Shown here: positions 1 through 8,165 of the stretch, one piece after another
Position numbering within the stretch: the first letter of the stretch is position 1
Layout of the letters: the number at the start of each line of letters is the position of its first letter
Assembly (NCBI RefSeq): GCF_964642095.1
Contig: NZ_OZ209244.1
Location: 1,984,001-2,048,000, forward strand
From: Fretibacterium fastidiosum
GTDB taxonomy: Bacteria; Synergistota; Synergistia; Synergistales; Aminobacteriaceae
DNA: 64,000 bases
Direction: 5' to 3'
Made by a program: the position numbers and the translations under genes
Notes under the pieces: generated by a model
What the model saw: only the letters and a program-made list of their open reading frames with translations
Told to the model about the DNA's origin: nothing
The model's database searches: none

Positions 1-222
1 GATCAGCGCGAGGGGCGCGGAGAAATGACAGGGCGTGCAGTCCTTCAGTTTGTCGAGGGCTTCTGCCGTGTCGAGCACCAGAATCCGCTGCGGCTGATTG
101 TTGCAGGCGGTGGGGGCCAGCCTGCCGGCCTCCAGCACCGCGTCCAGCTTCTCGCTTTCGACCGCTTCAGACGTGAACTTCCGAACGGAATAGCGTTCCC
201 TTGCCAACTTCAGAAAATCCAT
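1..222 (-). CDS. Nitroreductase family protein, N-terminal part (cut by window edge)
   Basis: The minus strand is open for 74 codons from an ATG at 222, behind a GGGAGGGG ribosome binding site, and runs off the left edge. The protein begins MDFLKLARERYSVRKF and continues with LAPTACNNQPQRILV. Both are typical of the FMN-binding nitroreductase fold: the RYSVRKF segment contacts the FMN phosphate and the APTA/NNQP segment lines the flavin. These enzymes use NAD(P)H to reduce nitro groups, quinones or other electrophiles in the cytoplasm. The C-terminal half, which would show the subfamily, lies outside the window, so the substrate cannot be named. Confidence 0.85.
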   Translation of the reverse strand, partial: MDFLKLARERYSVRKFTSEAVESEKLDAVLEAGRLAPTACNNQPQRILVLDTAEALDKLKDCTPCHFSAPLALI

Positions 223-429
223 GATAACCCCTCCCGACAACTTTTCTAAAAATTTTACGACTCGTCGCGTCGTCTCCGCTATCCGTTGATTTCCTGGTCC
301 CCTGTGAACCACACCTGTTTTTCCCGGCGTTTGCGGGCTTGTTCTGCGCCATGACGCTGGCGAAGGGCTGCGGCCGACATGGGGCCTCCGGATAGGCGGC
401 CTCCTCATCCGTAAGTATGAAGTCCACGG

Positions 430-924
430 CTACTCACTCAGTCCCCAGCAGCCTGAACAGGCATACTCAACTTTTGTCTTGGCGGCACCTCGGGGTAACC
501 CGTCCTGGTGAGGATCCCGCAAGCTGGGATTGATTAATTCTGTAAATCTTAAAAGATATCCATCCGGGTCTTGTACTAAAAATTCTTTTTGAACAATATC
601 TTCATCACCATTGCGGTAATGGCTTATACTCATCTGCCTAAATGGCTTAATTTGAAAACCTAAAATTCGTTTATACAGACCTTCCACATCAGAAACTGTC
701 ATTTCAAAATTCACTCCTCTCCCATAGGGATATTCAAGTTCGCCAACACTCCAATATCCATTATCTTGTTCAAACATCATTTGATTATCTTCCAATGAAA
801 GAAAAATAAATTTATCTTCCGATCTTTCATATTCAATTACGAAGTTCAAAATATTTACATAGAAATCTTTAGTTCTCTCTATATCTGATACCACCAACTC
901 TGGTATTAAAGAATTGAACTTCAT
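430..924 (-). CDS. VOC (glyoxalase/bleomycin-resistance fold) protein with foreign base composition
   Basis: The start is the ATG at 924 behind GGAGG; it gives 164 residues beginning MKFNSLIPELVVSDIERT. The first ~130 residues match a single-domain VOC protein: LVVSDIERTKDFYVN at the start, NFEMTVSDVEGLYKRI in the middle and FLVQDPDGYLLRFTELI near the end. Family members bind metal-dependent substrates or sequester drugs such as bleomycin; the substrate is unknown here. The codons are AT-rich, unlike all neighbours, which points to recent transfer from a low-GC bacterium. VOC proteins usually stop soon after the LRFTEL segment. Here about 30 more residues follow in GC-rich sequence, as if the native stop was lost at the insertion boundary near 530. 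Confidence 0.8.
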   Translation of the reverse strand: MKFNSLIPELVVSDIERTKDFYVNILNFVIEYERSEDKFIFLSLEDNQMMFEQDNGYWSVGELEYPYGRGVNFEMTVSDVEGLYKRILGFQIKPFRQMSISHYRNGDEDIVQKEFLVQDPDGYLLRFTELINPSLRDPHQDGLPRGAAKTKVEYACSGCWGLSE

Positions 925-1177
925 AATAACCTCCATAAATCCCAATTTTATCTTACTGGCTATTTATAACATGCTACAGCCGCTAGGATTGACAATCCAA
1001 CGCTTCTTCCTCCGCTGCATAAAAGATAACCTTAAGAGATTCTACTATAGTTTTAAAACTTGCTCGTCAATAAATTGCAGGAAAAGCACCGTGAGTATTG
1101 TATGCGCTAATATGACAGGGTGAAAAATGGAGTGTGAGGTATCGCTCAACCTGTAGATTGAGGGATGAACTCCCCCC
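925..1177. other. AT-rich intergenic segment, probably the rest of the VOC import
   Basis: No convincing gene is seen on either strand. The AT-rich composition of the VOC gene continues to about 1130 and then returns to the GC-rich host type just before the fapR promoter. The segment probably carries the VOC gene's own promoter and residual imported DNA. Confidence 0.4.
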
Positions 1178-1206
1178 TTGACGCCGTAGGACGTACCCCC
1201 TATACT
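1178..1206 (+). promoter_or_regulatory. Sigma-70-type promoter of the fapR-plsX-fab operon
   Basis: TTGACG at 1178-1183 and TATACT at 1201-1206 are separated by exactly 17 bases. The predicted transcription start is near 1213, just upstream of the FapR operator. It is the only strong promoter seen ahead of the fatty-acid cluster. Confidence 0.75.
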
Positions 1207-1223
1207 TCTTTTAAAAGCAGATG

Positions 1224-1240
1224 TTAGTACCAGGTGCTAA
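1224..1240. promoter_or_regulatory. FapR operator
   Basis: The 17-base interrupted palindrome TTAGTACCAGGTGCTAA closely matches the FapR operator of Bacillus-type bacteria (TTAGTACC, short centre, GGTACTAA type). It lies about 11-27 bases after the predicted transcription start and upstream of a fapR homologue. This is the expected layout for autorepression that malonyl-CoA or malonyl-ACP relieves. Confidence 0.85.
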
Positions 1241-1324
1241 ATTACGGAGTGGTCTGCGGACCATTCCAGGATGGATGGACGGCGTTGCGAAGGGGAGGTG
1301 TTTGCGATCAGTTCCGGGAGAACG

Positions 1325-1876
1325 GTGGAGACGTCGAGAAAGCTTCGGCAGGAGCGTCTTTCGGCGATCCTGGAGGCCAACCCCATGACCACGGATCAGG
1401 AGCTGGCCGCGTCCCTTGGCGTGAGCCTGGGCACGGTGCGTCTGGACCGCGCCATGATGGGGGTGCCGGAGCTGCGGAAGCGCGTGCGCTCCATGGCGGA
1501 GCGGGCGAGCAGCCGGCTTCGCTCCCTCAACCCGAGCGAGATCGTGGGCGACCTCCTGGAGCTTGAGCCGAACCGGTGGGCCCTGTCCGTCCTGCGCACG
1601 GCGCGGGACATGGCCTTTCGCTTCACGAACATCGTTTGGGACCACTACATCTATTCTCAGGCCAGCTCCATCGCCGTGGCGGTCATTGAGTCCGCGGTCG
1701 TCATCGTGGACTCAATGCGGGGTGAGTACAAGGGGCACGCCCACGTGGGCGACACGCTCATCGCCCGCGCGAAGGTGGGAGTGAACCGCGAGGGGCGCCG
1801 CATCGTCAGCGTCCGCACCCGGGTGGGCGACAAGGAGATCTTCGTCGGCCGCTTCATCGTTGAGGTGTTGAGATGA
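1325..1876 (+). CDS. fapR: FapR-like repressor of fatty-acid and phospholipid synthesis
   Basis: The protein has about 183 residues. An N-terminal DeoR-type helix-turn-helix (TTDQELAASLGVS, then TVRLDRAMMGVPELR) is followed by a hot-dog fold effector domain (HYIYSQASSIAVAVI and GHAHVGDTLIARAKV). Bacillus FapR has the same order and about 188 residues; there malonyl-CoA or malonyl-ACP binding to the hot-dog domain releases DNA. The GTG at 1325 was chosen because GGGAG lies just upstream and the alignment with known FapR begins there. An in-frame ATG at 1271 would add 18 unmatched residues. The gene opens the lipid operon and has its own operator upstream, so it should regulate itself and the genes that follow. 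Confidence 0.88.
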   Translation: METSRKLRQERLSAILEANPMTTDQELAASLGVSLGTVRLDRAMMGVPELRKRVRSMAERASSRLRSLNPSEIVGDLLELEPNRWALSVLRTARDMAFRFTNIVWDHYIYSQASSIAVAVIESAVVIVDSMRGEYKGHAHVGDTLIARAKVGVNREGRRIVSVRTRVGDKEIFVGRFIVEVLR

Positions 1877-1937
1877 GCGCGCGGGGACGGCGCTTGCTCC
1901 GCGGAGCGGCCAGACAGCTTGAGAGGACAATGCCTGA

Positions 1938-2990
1938 ATGAAGAAGATGACCATAGCAGTGGATGCGATGGGGGGGGACAACGCCCCTCAGGCGATATGC
2001 GAGGGGGCAGCCCAGGCCTGTGCAGCGTTCGAGGACCTGGAGGTCGTCCTGACGGGGGATCGGGAGAGGCTGCTCCCCCTGGTGGAGGCCTCTCCTGCGG
2101 CGGTGCGGTCGCGGATAAGTATCCGGCACGCCGACGAGGTGATCGGGATGGACGAGCACCCCTCGGCGGCCATCCGCCGCAAGCGGAACTCGAGCCTGCG
2201 GGTCGCCATGGAGATGGTGCGGAGCGGGGAGGCGCAGAGCTGCGTCTCCGCCGGCAACACGGGGGCCATCGTGGCGGGGGGTGTGCTGGTGGTGGGACGC
2301 CTGCCGGGGATCGACCGTCCGGCGCTTGGGGCGCCGCTGCCCACCATCGAGCGCTGGACCTTCCTGCTGGACGTGGGCGCCACGGTGCGCTGCAAGCCCG
2401 TGAACCTCTATCAGTTCGCGCTGATGGGCAGCGTGTACGCAGAGAGGATCATGAAGGTGGAGGCCCCTGAGGTCCGGCTCCTGTCGAACGGCACGGAGGA
2501 GATCAAGGGGGACGAGTCCGTCTCCGGGGCGCGGGAGCTCCTGTCGAAGAGCCGGCTGAACTTCATGGGCTACACGGAGGGCGACGACATCGCCTGGGGC
2601 CGATCGGACGTCGTCGTCTGCGACGGCTTCATGGGGAACGTCGTCCTGAAGTTCGGCGAGGGGCTGATGTACGGGGCGAAGTCCATCATCTCCCAGGAGA
2701 TGGGGCGCCGCATCCTGCCCAAGGTCGGGATGCTCTTCATGATCCCCATGGTGAAGTCGCTGTGGTCGCGCTTTAACTACGAAAAGTACGGCGGCACGCC
2801 ACTTCTGGGGGTGAAGGGGGTCGTGATCAAGGCCCACGGCCGCTCCAGAGCGCCCGCCATCAAGGGTGCCATCTCCGCGGCCCGCCGGTTCATCGAGGAG
2901 GACGGGGTGGGGCAGATTCGAGCGGAGCTGGACACCGGAGCGGGGCCTCAGGGGGAGTCAAGGGGAGCGCAGGGCCAGGCTGAATATTGA
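1938..2990 (+). CDS. plsX: Phosphate acyltransferase PlsX
   Basis: The 350-residue protein begins MKKMTIAVDAMGGDNAP, the hallmark N-terminus of PlsX, and carries SAGNTGAIVAGG near residue 110 and VVCDGFMGNVVLKF near residue 230. PlsX converts acyl-ACP plus phosphate to acyl-phosphate, which PlsY uses to acylate glycerol-3-phosphate, so it links fatty-acid to phospholipid synthesis as a peripheral membrane enzyme. Its position just after fapR is the classical fapR-plsX arrangement. The C-terminal ~20 residues are Gly/Gln-rich and not conserved. Confidence 0.96.
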   Translation: MKKMTIAVDAMGGDNAPQAICEGAAQACAAFEDLEVVLTGDRERLLPLVEASPAAVRSRISIRHADEVIGMDEHPSAAIRRKRNSSLRVAMEMVRSGEAQSCVSAGNTGAIVAGGVLVVGRLPGIDRPALGAPLPTIERWTFLLDVGATVRCKPVNLYQFALMGSVYAERIMKVEAPEVRLLSNGTEEIKGDESVSGARELLSKSRLNFMGYTEGDDIAWGRSDVVVCDGFMGNVVLKFGEGLMYGAKSIISQEMGRRILPKVGMLFMIPMVKSLWSRFNYEKYGGTPLLGVKGVVIKAHGRSRAPAIKGAISAARRFIEEDGVGQIRAELDTGAGPQGESRGAQGQAEY

Positions 2991-3000
2991 GGTGACGTTT

Positions 3001-3954
3001 ATGATCAGGAACAATCGAGTTTGTGAGCTGCTGGGGACGGAGTACCCGTTGATTCAGGGCGGTATGGCGTGGGTGGCCAACGCCAGCCTGGCGGCAGCCG
3101 TGAGCAACGCCGGAGGCGTGGGGCTCATCGCGGCCGGCGCGTCGCCCGCGGAGGTGCTGGAGCAGGAGATACTGAAGGCCAGGAGCCTGACGGACAAGCC
3201 CTTTGGGCTCAACATCATGCTGATGTCCCCGACGGCGCCGGACGCCCTTGAGCTGGCGGCGAAGCACCGCCTGCGCATCGTCGCGACGGGGGCGGGCAGC
3301 CCCGGAAAGGTCCTGGAGAGGCTGAAGCCTCTGGGCACCATCGTCATCCCGGTGATCGCCTCGGTGGCCCAGGCGAAGCGGGCGGAGAAGCAGGGCGCGG
3401 ACGCCGTGGTGGCCGAGGGGACGGAAGCCGGAGGGCACATCGGCGAGTTGACGACGATGGTGCTGACGCCGCAGATCGCAAGCGCGGTGAAGATTCCCGT
3501 CATCGCCGCAGGGGGCATCGCGGACGGCCGCGGCGTGGCTGCGGCGTTCGCCCTGGGGGCGGAGGGCGTTCAGCTGGGCACCCGCTTCATCTGCTGCTCG
3601 GAGTGTACGGTACACCCCAACTACAAGCAGGCGGTGATCGACGCGCGGGACCGCAGCACGGCGGTCACGGGTCAGAGCCTGGGACACCCTGTGCGCTGTC
3701 TGCGCAACAGGCTGACGGCCGAATTCGAGAGGCTGGAGGCCGAGGGCGCGCCCGCGGAGGAGATCGAGAAGCTGGGGATGGGAAAGCTCCGGGCGGCCGT
3801 CGTGGACGGCGACACGGAGTGGGGCTCCCTGATGTCCGGCCAGAGCGCCGCGATGGTGAACGATGTCCTGCCCGCGCGGGAGATCGTGCGGGGCCTGTTC
3901 GACGAGGCCCGGAGGGTCCTGCACGGCATCCGGGACGCAGCGGGCGCGGAGTAG
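3001..3954 (+). CDS. fabK: FabK-type FMN-dependent enoyl-ACP reductase
   Basis: Translation most likely starts at the ATG at 3001 behind GAGGTGA and gives 317 residues. The motifs GTEYPLIQGGMAWVANASLA, AAGASPAEVL, DAVVAEGTEAGGHIGE and IAAGGIADGRGVAAA belong to the nitronate monooxygenase/FabK TIM-barrel family with FMN-binding glycines. FabK catalyses the last, NAD(P)H-dependent reduction of each elongation cycle. Its place between plsX and fabD favours FabK over a nitronate monooxygenase. No FabI-type reductase is seen in the window. Confidence 0.93.
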   Translation: MIRNNRVCELLGTEYPLIQGGMAWVANASLAAAVSNAGGVGLIAAGASPAEVLEQEILKARSLTDKPFGLNIMLMSPTAPDALELAAKHRLRIVATGAGSPGKVLERLKPLGTIVIPVIASVAQAKRAEKQGADAVVAEGTEAGGHIGELTTMVLTPQIASAVKIPVIAAGGIADGRGVAAAFALGAEGVQLGTRFICCSECTVHPNYKQAVIDARDRSTAVTGQSLGHPVRCLRNRLTAEFERLEAEGAPAEEIEKLGMGKLRAAVVDGDTEWGSLMSGQSAAMVNDVLPAREIVRGLFDEARRVLHGIRDAAGAE

Positions 3955-4033
3955 AGGATTTCGAGGACCAGGGACTTCAAGTTACCCCGCGCGCCATGGC
4001 GCCGCAGGGCAATGCGAGGAGGCGGTGTTATAG

Positions 4034-4981
4034 ATGAAGTACGCACTTTGTTTCCCCGGTCAGGGGGCGCAGCAGGTGGGGATGGGCCAGGAGCTCTACA
4101 GGGCCTTTCCCTCCGCGAAGGCGGTCTTTGACGAGGCCGACGACGCCCTGTCCGCACACCTGACGAAGCTGATCTTTGAGGGGCCGGAGGGGGAGCTGAC
4201 CCTGACAGCCAACGCCCAGCCCGCCATCATGACGGTGAGCGTCGCGGCCCTCTCCGTCCTGGAGAAGGAGATGGGCGTGGCGCTGAAGCCCGCCTGTGGG
4301 GCGGGGCACAGCCTGGGCGAGTACACGGCCCTGGTCGCTGCGGGGGTTCTGTCCTTCAGCGACGCCGTCCGGCTGGTGAACAAGCGCGGCCGGTGGATGC
4401 AGGAGGCCGCGCCCGAAGGCGTTGGCGCCATGGCGGCCATCCTGGGCCTGGGGTCGGACGAGGTGAAGGCCCTGTGCGCGGAAGCGGCGCCCGGAGGCGA
4501 GTGCCAGGCGGCGAACTTCAACTCGCCGGGGCAGGTGGTGATCTCCGGCGTCAAGGAGTTCGTGGAGAAGGCTGCCGCGGCCGCCAAGGCCAAAGGGGCC
4601 CGCAAGACCGTGATGCTGAACGTCAGCGCGCCCTTCCACAGCCGCCTGATGCTCCCCGCGGCGGAGAAGCTGAAGGAGGAGTTCGAGCGCTGTTCCTGGG
4701 CCGAACCGAAATGGCCCATCGTGGCCAACGTCAGCGCGAGCGCCGTCGTTTCGGCTGAGGAGATTCGGGACGCGCTTTACGAGCAGACCTTCAGCCCCGT
4801 GCTGTGGGAGAGCTCCGTGCTCTACATGGTGGATTACGGCGTGGACACGTTCCTGGAGCTGGGGCCCGGCGAGGTCCTTTGCGGGCTGATCAAGCGGTGC
4901 CGCAAGGGGCTGAAGCAGATGGCGGCCGGCGAGCCGGAGGCGCTTGAAGCCATGGCCACGGCCCTGCGGGAGGGCGCGTGA
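4034..4981 (+). CDS. fabD: Malonyl-CoA:ACP transacylase
   Basis: This 315-residue protein starts MKYALCFPGQGAQQVGMG and has the nucleophile elbow GHSLGE with Ser93 and the partner histidine in PFHSRL at about His202. FabD loads malonyl groups from CoA onto ACP, providing the extender unit for the condensing enzymes. The stop codon shares one base with the start of fabG (TGATG), which indicates translational coupling. Confidence 0.97.
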   Translation: MKYALCFPGQGAQQVGMGQELYRAFPSAKAVFDEADDALSAHLTKLIFEGPEGELTLTANAQPAIMTVSVAALSVLEKEMGVALKPACGAGHSLGEYTALVAAGVLSFSDAVRLVNKRGRWMQEAAPEGVGAMAAILGLGSDEVKALCAEAAPGGECQAANFNSPGQVVISGVKEFVEKAAAAAKAKGARKTVMLNVSAPFHSRLMLPAAEKLKEEFERCSWAEPKWPIVANVSASAVVSAEEIRDALYEQTFSPVLWESSVLYMVDYGVDTFLELGPGEVLCGLIKRCRKGLKQMAAGEPEALEAMATALREGA

Positions 4982-5721
4982 TGGCGCGCCGGGTGGCCCT
5001 CGTCACAGGAGGGGGGCGGGGCATTGGCCGCGCGATCGTCCTGGAGCTTGCGCGGAACGGCTGCGACGTGGCGGTGAACTACGCAAAGAGCGCCGACGCG
5101 GCGGACGAGACCGCCCGCGCGGCGTCCGCTCTGGGCGTCCGCGCGGAGACCTTCGGCGCGGACGTCTCGGACCGCGCACAGGCGGAGGCCCTGTTCAAGG
5201 CCGTCCGGGAGGCCATGGGGCCCGTCGAGGTGCTGGTGAACAACGCCGGCATCACCCGTGACGGGCTCCTGGTCCGGATGAAGCCCGATGACTGGGACGC
5301 CGTGATCGCCGCGAACCTGAGTTCGGTGTTCTACTGCACGAAGGAGGCCGTCCGCGACATGGCGCGGGCCCGCTGGGGCCGCATCATCAACCTGGCCTCG
5401 GTGGTGGGGCTCATCGGCAACGCGGGACAGGCGAACTACAGTGCCTCGAAGGCGGGGCTCATCGGCTTCACGAAGTCCGTGGCGCGGGAGTACGCCGTGC
5501 GCGGCATCACGGTCAACGCCATCGCGCCGGGCTTTATCGACACCAGCATGACGGCGGTCCTCAAGGAGGACGTCAAGGCCGCGATCACCACGCAGATCCC
5601 GATGGGGGCCATCGGGACGCCCGATGATGTGGCCCGTGCCGCCGCGTTTTTTGCCTCGGAGGGAAGCTCGTACATCACAGGGCAGGTTTTGGCAGTTGAC
5701 GGCGGCATGACGATGTGTTAG
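4981..5721 (+). CDS. fabG: 3-oxoacyl-ACP reductase
   Basis: The ATG at 4981 overlaps the fabD stop by one base and gives 246 residues. The short-chain dehydrogenase pattern is complete: TGGGRGIG at residues 8-15 for NADPH, NNAGITRDGLL, and the catalytic Tyr153-x3-Lys157 in YSASK with the preceding serine near 140. FabG reduces 3-oxoacyl-ACP to 3-hydroxyacyl-ACP in the cytoplasm. The PGFIDTSMT segment and the VDGGMTMC end are typical of FabG rather than of a general dehydrogenase. Confidence 0.96.
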   Translation: MARRVALVTGGGRGIGRAIVLELARNGCDVAVNYAKSADAADETARAASALGVRAETFGADVSDRAQAEALFKAVREAMGPVEVLVNNAGITRDGLLVRMKPDDWDAVIAANLSSVFYCTKEAVRDMARARWGRIINLASVVGLIGNAGQANYSASKAGLIGFTKSVAREYAVRGITVNAIAPGFIDTSMTAVLKEDVKAAITTQIPMGAIGTPDDVARAAAFFASEGSSYITGQVLAVDGGMTMC

Positions 5722-5759
5722 ATATACAGCAATCGGTTTTACGGGGGGAGGTGAGCTGG

Positions 5760-6011
5760 ATGAAGAAGGAAGAGGTTCTGGCCAGGCTGAAGGAGATCAT
5801 CACGGACCGCCTGGATGTTGAGGAGGATCAGATCGTTCCGGAGGCGACGTTCGTCGAGGATCTTGGAGCGGACTCCCTGGACATTGTGGAGCTGATCATG
5901 GGCATCGAGGAGGAGTTCGATATCGAGATCCCCGATGAGGACGCCGAGAAGCTGACCTCGGTCGGCGAGGCTATGAATTACACGCTGGGCAAGATCGGCG
6001 TCGAGGAGTAG
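5760..6011 (+). CDS. acpP: Acyl carrier protein
   Basis: The ATG at 5760 lies behind GGGGGGAGGTGAGC and yields an 83-residue acidic protein. The phosphopantetheine site is Ser39 in GADSLD, followed by the helix II region VELIMGIEEEFDIEIPDED that docks to fatty-acid enzymes. ACP carries the growing acyl chain between FabD, FabF, FabG and FabK and feeds PlsX. The length and motif order are standard. Two hairpins lie in the 154-base gap that follows. Confidence 0.97.
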   Translation: MKKEEVLARLKEIITDRLDVEEDQIVPEATFVEDLGADSLDIVELIMGIEEEFDIEIPDEDAEKLTSVGEAMNYTLGKIGVEE

Positions 6012-6028
6012 GCCTTTTGTGTCGGATG

Positions 6029-6086
6029 GGGGGAGGGCGAAGTCCTTCCCCCTTCGTGTCCATTGGCGGCCCCCGCGAGGGGGCCG
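6029..6086 (+). promoter_or_regulatory. Two intercistronic hairpins between acpP and fabF
   Basis: A 9-bp stem with a 6-base loop spans 6029-6052, and a perfect 8-bp GC stem with a GCGA loop spans 6067-6086. Neither is followed by a run of T, so they do not look like intrinsic terminators. They may stabilise or process the acpP part of the operon mRNA. Confidence 0.45.
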
Positions 6087-6165
6087 AACGAAGAAGACGG
6101 CTTCCCCGGCTGGAGACAGCGCAGGCAGGGAAGAATATCGAGCATAGAGCAGGAGTGATCGCGCA

Positions 6166-7410
6166 ATGAGCGCAACGAGAAGAGTGGTCGTGACGGGCCT
6201 CGGCCCCGTCAGCCCCATCGCCCTGGGTAAGGACGCCTACTGGAAGGCGCTTCGGGAGGGGAAGAACGGCATCGGCCCCATCACGACGTTCGACCTGGGG
6301 GACTGTCCCGTGACGTTTGGCGCCGAGATCAAGGACTTCGACCCCACCCTCTGGATGCCGGGCAAGGAGGCCAAACGGTCCGACCGCGTCATCCAGTTCG
6401 CCGTGGCCGCGGCCAGGATGGCCGTGGAGGACGCGAAGCTGGACACGAGCGCCATGGACCCCTATCGCCTCGGCGTCTACATCGGCACCGGCCAGGGCGG
6501 GATCGAGACGTCCTTCAACAACTTCAACACCATGCTGACCAAGGGCTCCCGGCGGGTCAGCCCCTACTTCATCCCCATGATGATCAGCAACATGTCCACG
6601 GCCTACGTGGCGATCGTCCTGGGCGCCAAGGGCCCGAACCTGTGCGTCGTCACGGCCTGCGCCACGTCACTGCACAGCATGGGGGAGGCCTATCACACCA
6701 TCGTGCGCGACGACGCGGACGTGATCGTCGCGGGGGGGACGGAGGCCGCGCTGCGCACCATCAGCATCGCGGGCTTTGCCGCGATGAAGGCCCTCTCCAC
6801 CCGCATGGATTCCCCGGAGACGGCCAGCCGGCCCTTTGACAGGGACCGGGACGGCTTCGTGATGGGGGAGGGGGCCGGAGTCGTGGTGCTGGAGGAGCTG
6901 GAGCACGCAAAGGCGCGCGGTGCCCACATCTACGGCGAACTCGTCGGCTACGGCACCTCCTGCGATGCCGGCCACATCACGGCGCCGGACCCGGAGGCGG
7001 AGGGCGCCGCCTACGCCACGCGGCACGCCATGAAGATGGCGGGCTGGCGGCCGGAGCAGGTGGACTACGTCAACGCGCACGGCACCTCCACGGGGCTGAA
7101 CGACAAGATGGAGTCCTTCATGATCCACAAGGTCTTTGGGGAGCGCGCGAAGGACGTGACGGTGACGTCCACGAAGTCCATGATCGGGCACTGCCTCGGC
7201 GCGGCGGGAGGCCTCGAGGTCATCGCCTCCCTGCAGGCCATCGAGGAGAACTACATCCACCCGACCCTGAACTACACGACGCCGGACCCGGAGTGCGACA
7301 TCACCCTGTCCACGGGCAGGGGCGTCGAGCGGAAGGTGGACCGGCTTCTGGTGAACAGCTTCGGCTTTGGCGGGCACAACGGCGTCCTGGCGTTTCAGCG
7401 CTGCGAGTGA
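6166..7410 (+). CDS. fabF: 3-oxoacyl-ACP synthase II
   Basis: The 414-residue ketosynthase has the Cys-His-His triad of FabF: Cys165 in TACATS, His305 in NAHGTST and His342 in MIGHCLGAAG. It condenses malonyl-ACP with acyl-ACP during elongation. The ATG is preceded by AGGAGTGATC. The final GFGGHNGVLAF matches the family end. The start codon of rnc overlaps its stop by one base. No fabH or fabZ gene is present here, so initiation and dehydration must be encoded elsewhere. Confidence 0.97.
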   Translation: MSATRRVVVTGLGPVSPIALGKDAYWKALREGKNGIGPITTFDLGDCPVTFGAEIKDFDPTLWMPGKEAKRSDRVIQFAVAAARMAVEDAKLDTSAMDPYRLGVYIGTGQGGIETSFNNFNTMLTKGSRRVSPYFIPMMISNMSTAYVAIVLGAKGPNLCVVTACATSLHSMGEAYHTIVRDDADVIVAGGTEAALRTISIAGFAAMKALSTRMDSPETASRPFDRDRDGFVMGEGAGVVVLEELEHAKARGAHIYGELVGYGTSCDAGHITAPDPEAEGAAYATRHAMKMAGWRPEQVDYVNAHGTSTGLNDKMESFMIHKVFGERAKDVTVTSTKSMIGHCLGAAGGLEVIASLQAIEENYIHPTLNYTTPDPECDITLSTGRGVERKVDRLLVNSFGFGGHNGVLAFQRCE

Positions 7411-8165
7411 TGCCGGGGAGCGCGCTCCTGAGGGATATCCTTGACGCCGCCCTCTCCGAGCAGGAAAGGGCGCGCATAGAGGGGCGCGACCTCGCGGCGC
7501 TGCAGGCCGCCCTGGGGTACTCCTTTCGCGACGAGGGGCTCCTGGAGGAAGCGCTGTGCCACGCCTCCTTCGCCAACGAGCACGGGCTGGCCGTCAGCAA
7601 CGAGCGGCTGGAGTTCCTGGGGGACTCCGTGCTGGGCTTTGTCGTGGCCCGCGCCCTCTACCGGCTCTATCCGGAGGCCAGGGAAGGCGACCTGACGCAG
7701 AAGCGCGCGGAACTCGTCTGCGGCCGCTCCCTTCGGGACCGCGCGCGGGAGCTGAACCTTCCGCCCCTGATCCTGCACGGACACTCCGTGAGGGACGAGG
7801 CGCTTCCCACCTCGATGTGCGAGGACGCGGTGGAGGCCCTTCTGGGCGCGGTCTGCCTGGACGGCGGCGTGCAGGCGGCGGAGGGCGTGATCGGACGGCT
7901 GTTCCTGCAGGAGGCAGAGGTGCGAGCCGAGACGGACGTCAGCCCCAAGTCGAGGCTTCAGACGTGGCTTCAGGCCCGCAGGATCCCCCTGCCGACCTAC
8001 GAGCTGGTCTCCGTCACCGGCCCCTCCCACGCGCCGTCCTTTCGCGTTCGGCTCAGGGTGAACGGCGTCGAGCACACCGCCTGCGGCAGCACGCGCAAGG
8101 GCGCGGAGTCCGATGCAGCGGAGCGGGTACTCGAGGACCTCATGAGCCTGGAGGTCGGCGAATGA
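7410..8165 (+). CDS. rnc: Ribonuclease III
   Basis: The ATG at 7410 overlaps the fabF stop by one base; the product has 251 residues. The RNase III signature NERLEFLGDSVLG is near residue 60, the second metal-site helix CEDAVEALLGAV is near residue 135, and a double-stranded-RNA-binding domain occupies roughly the last 75 residues. The enzyme cuts structured RNA such as rRNA precursors. An fab-acpP-rnc order is common in Gram-positive and Synergistota genomes. Confidence 0.95.
   Translation: MPGSALLRDILDAALSEQERARIEGRDLAALQAALGYSFRDEGLLEEALCHASFANEHGLAVSNERLEFLGDSVLGFVVARALYRLYPEAREGDLTQKRAELVCGRSLRDRARELNLPPLILHGHSVRDEALPTSMCEDAVEALLGAVCLDGGVQAAEGVIGRLFLQEAEVRAETDVSPKSRLQTWLQARRIPLPTYELVSVTGPSHAPSFRVRLRVNGVEHTACGSTRKGAESDAAERVLEDLMSLEVGE

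Noticed and set aside
167..427. An 86-codon minus-strand open frame between the nitroreductase and VOC genes
   Set aside because: It overlaps the nitroreductase start in another frame and has no recognisable motif.
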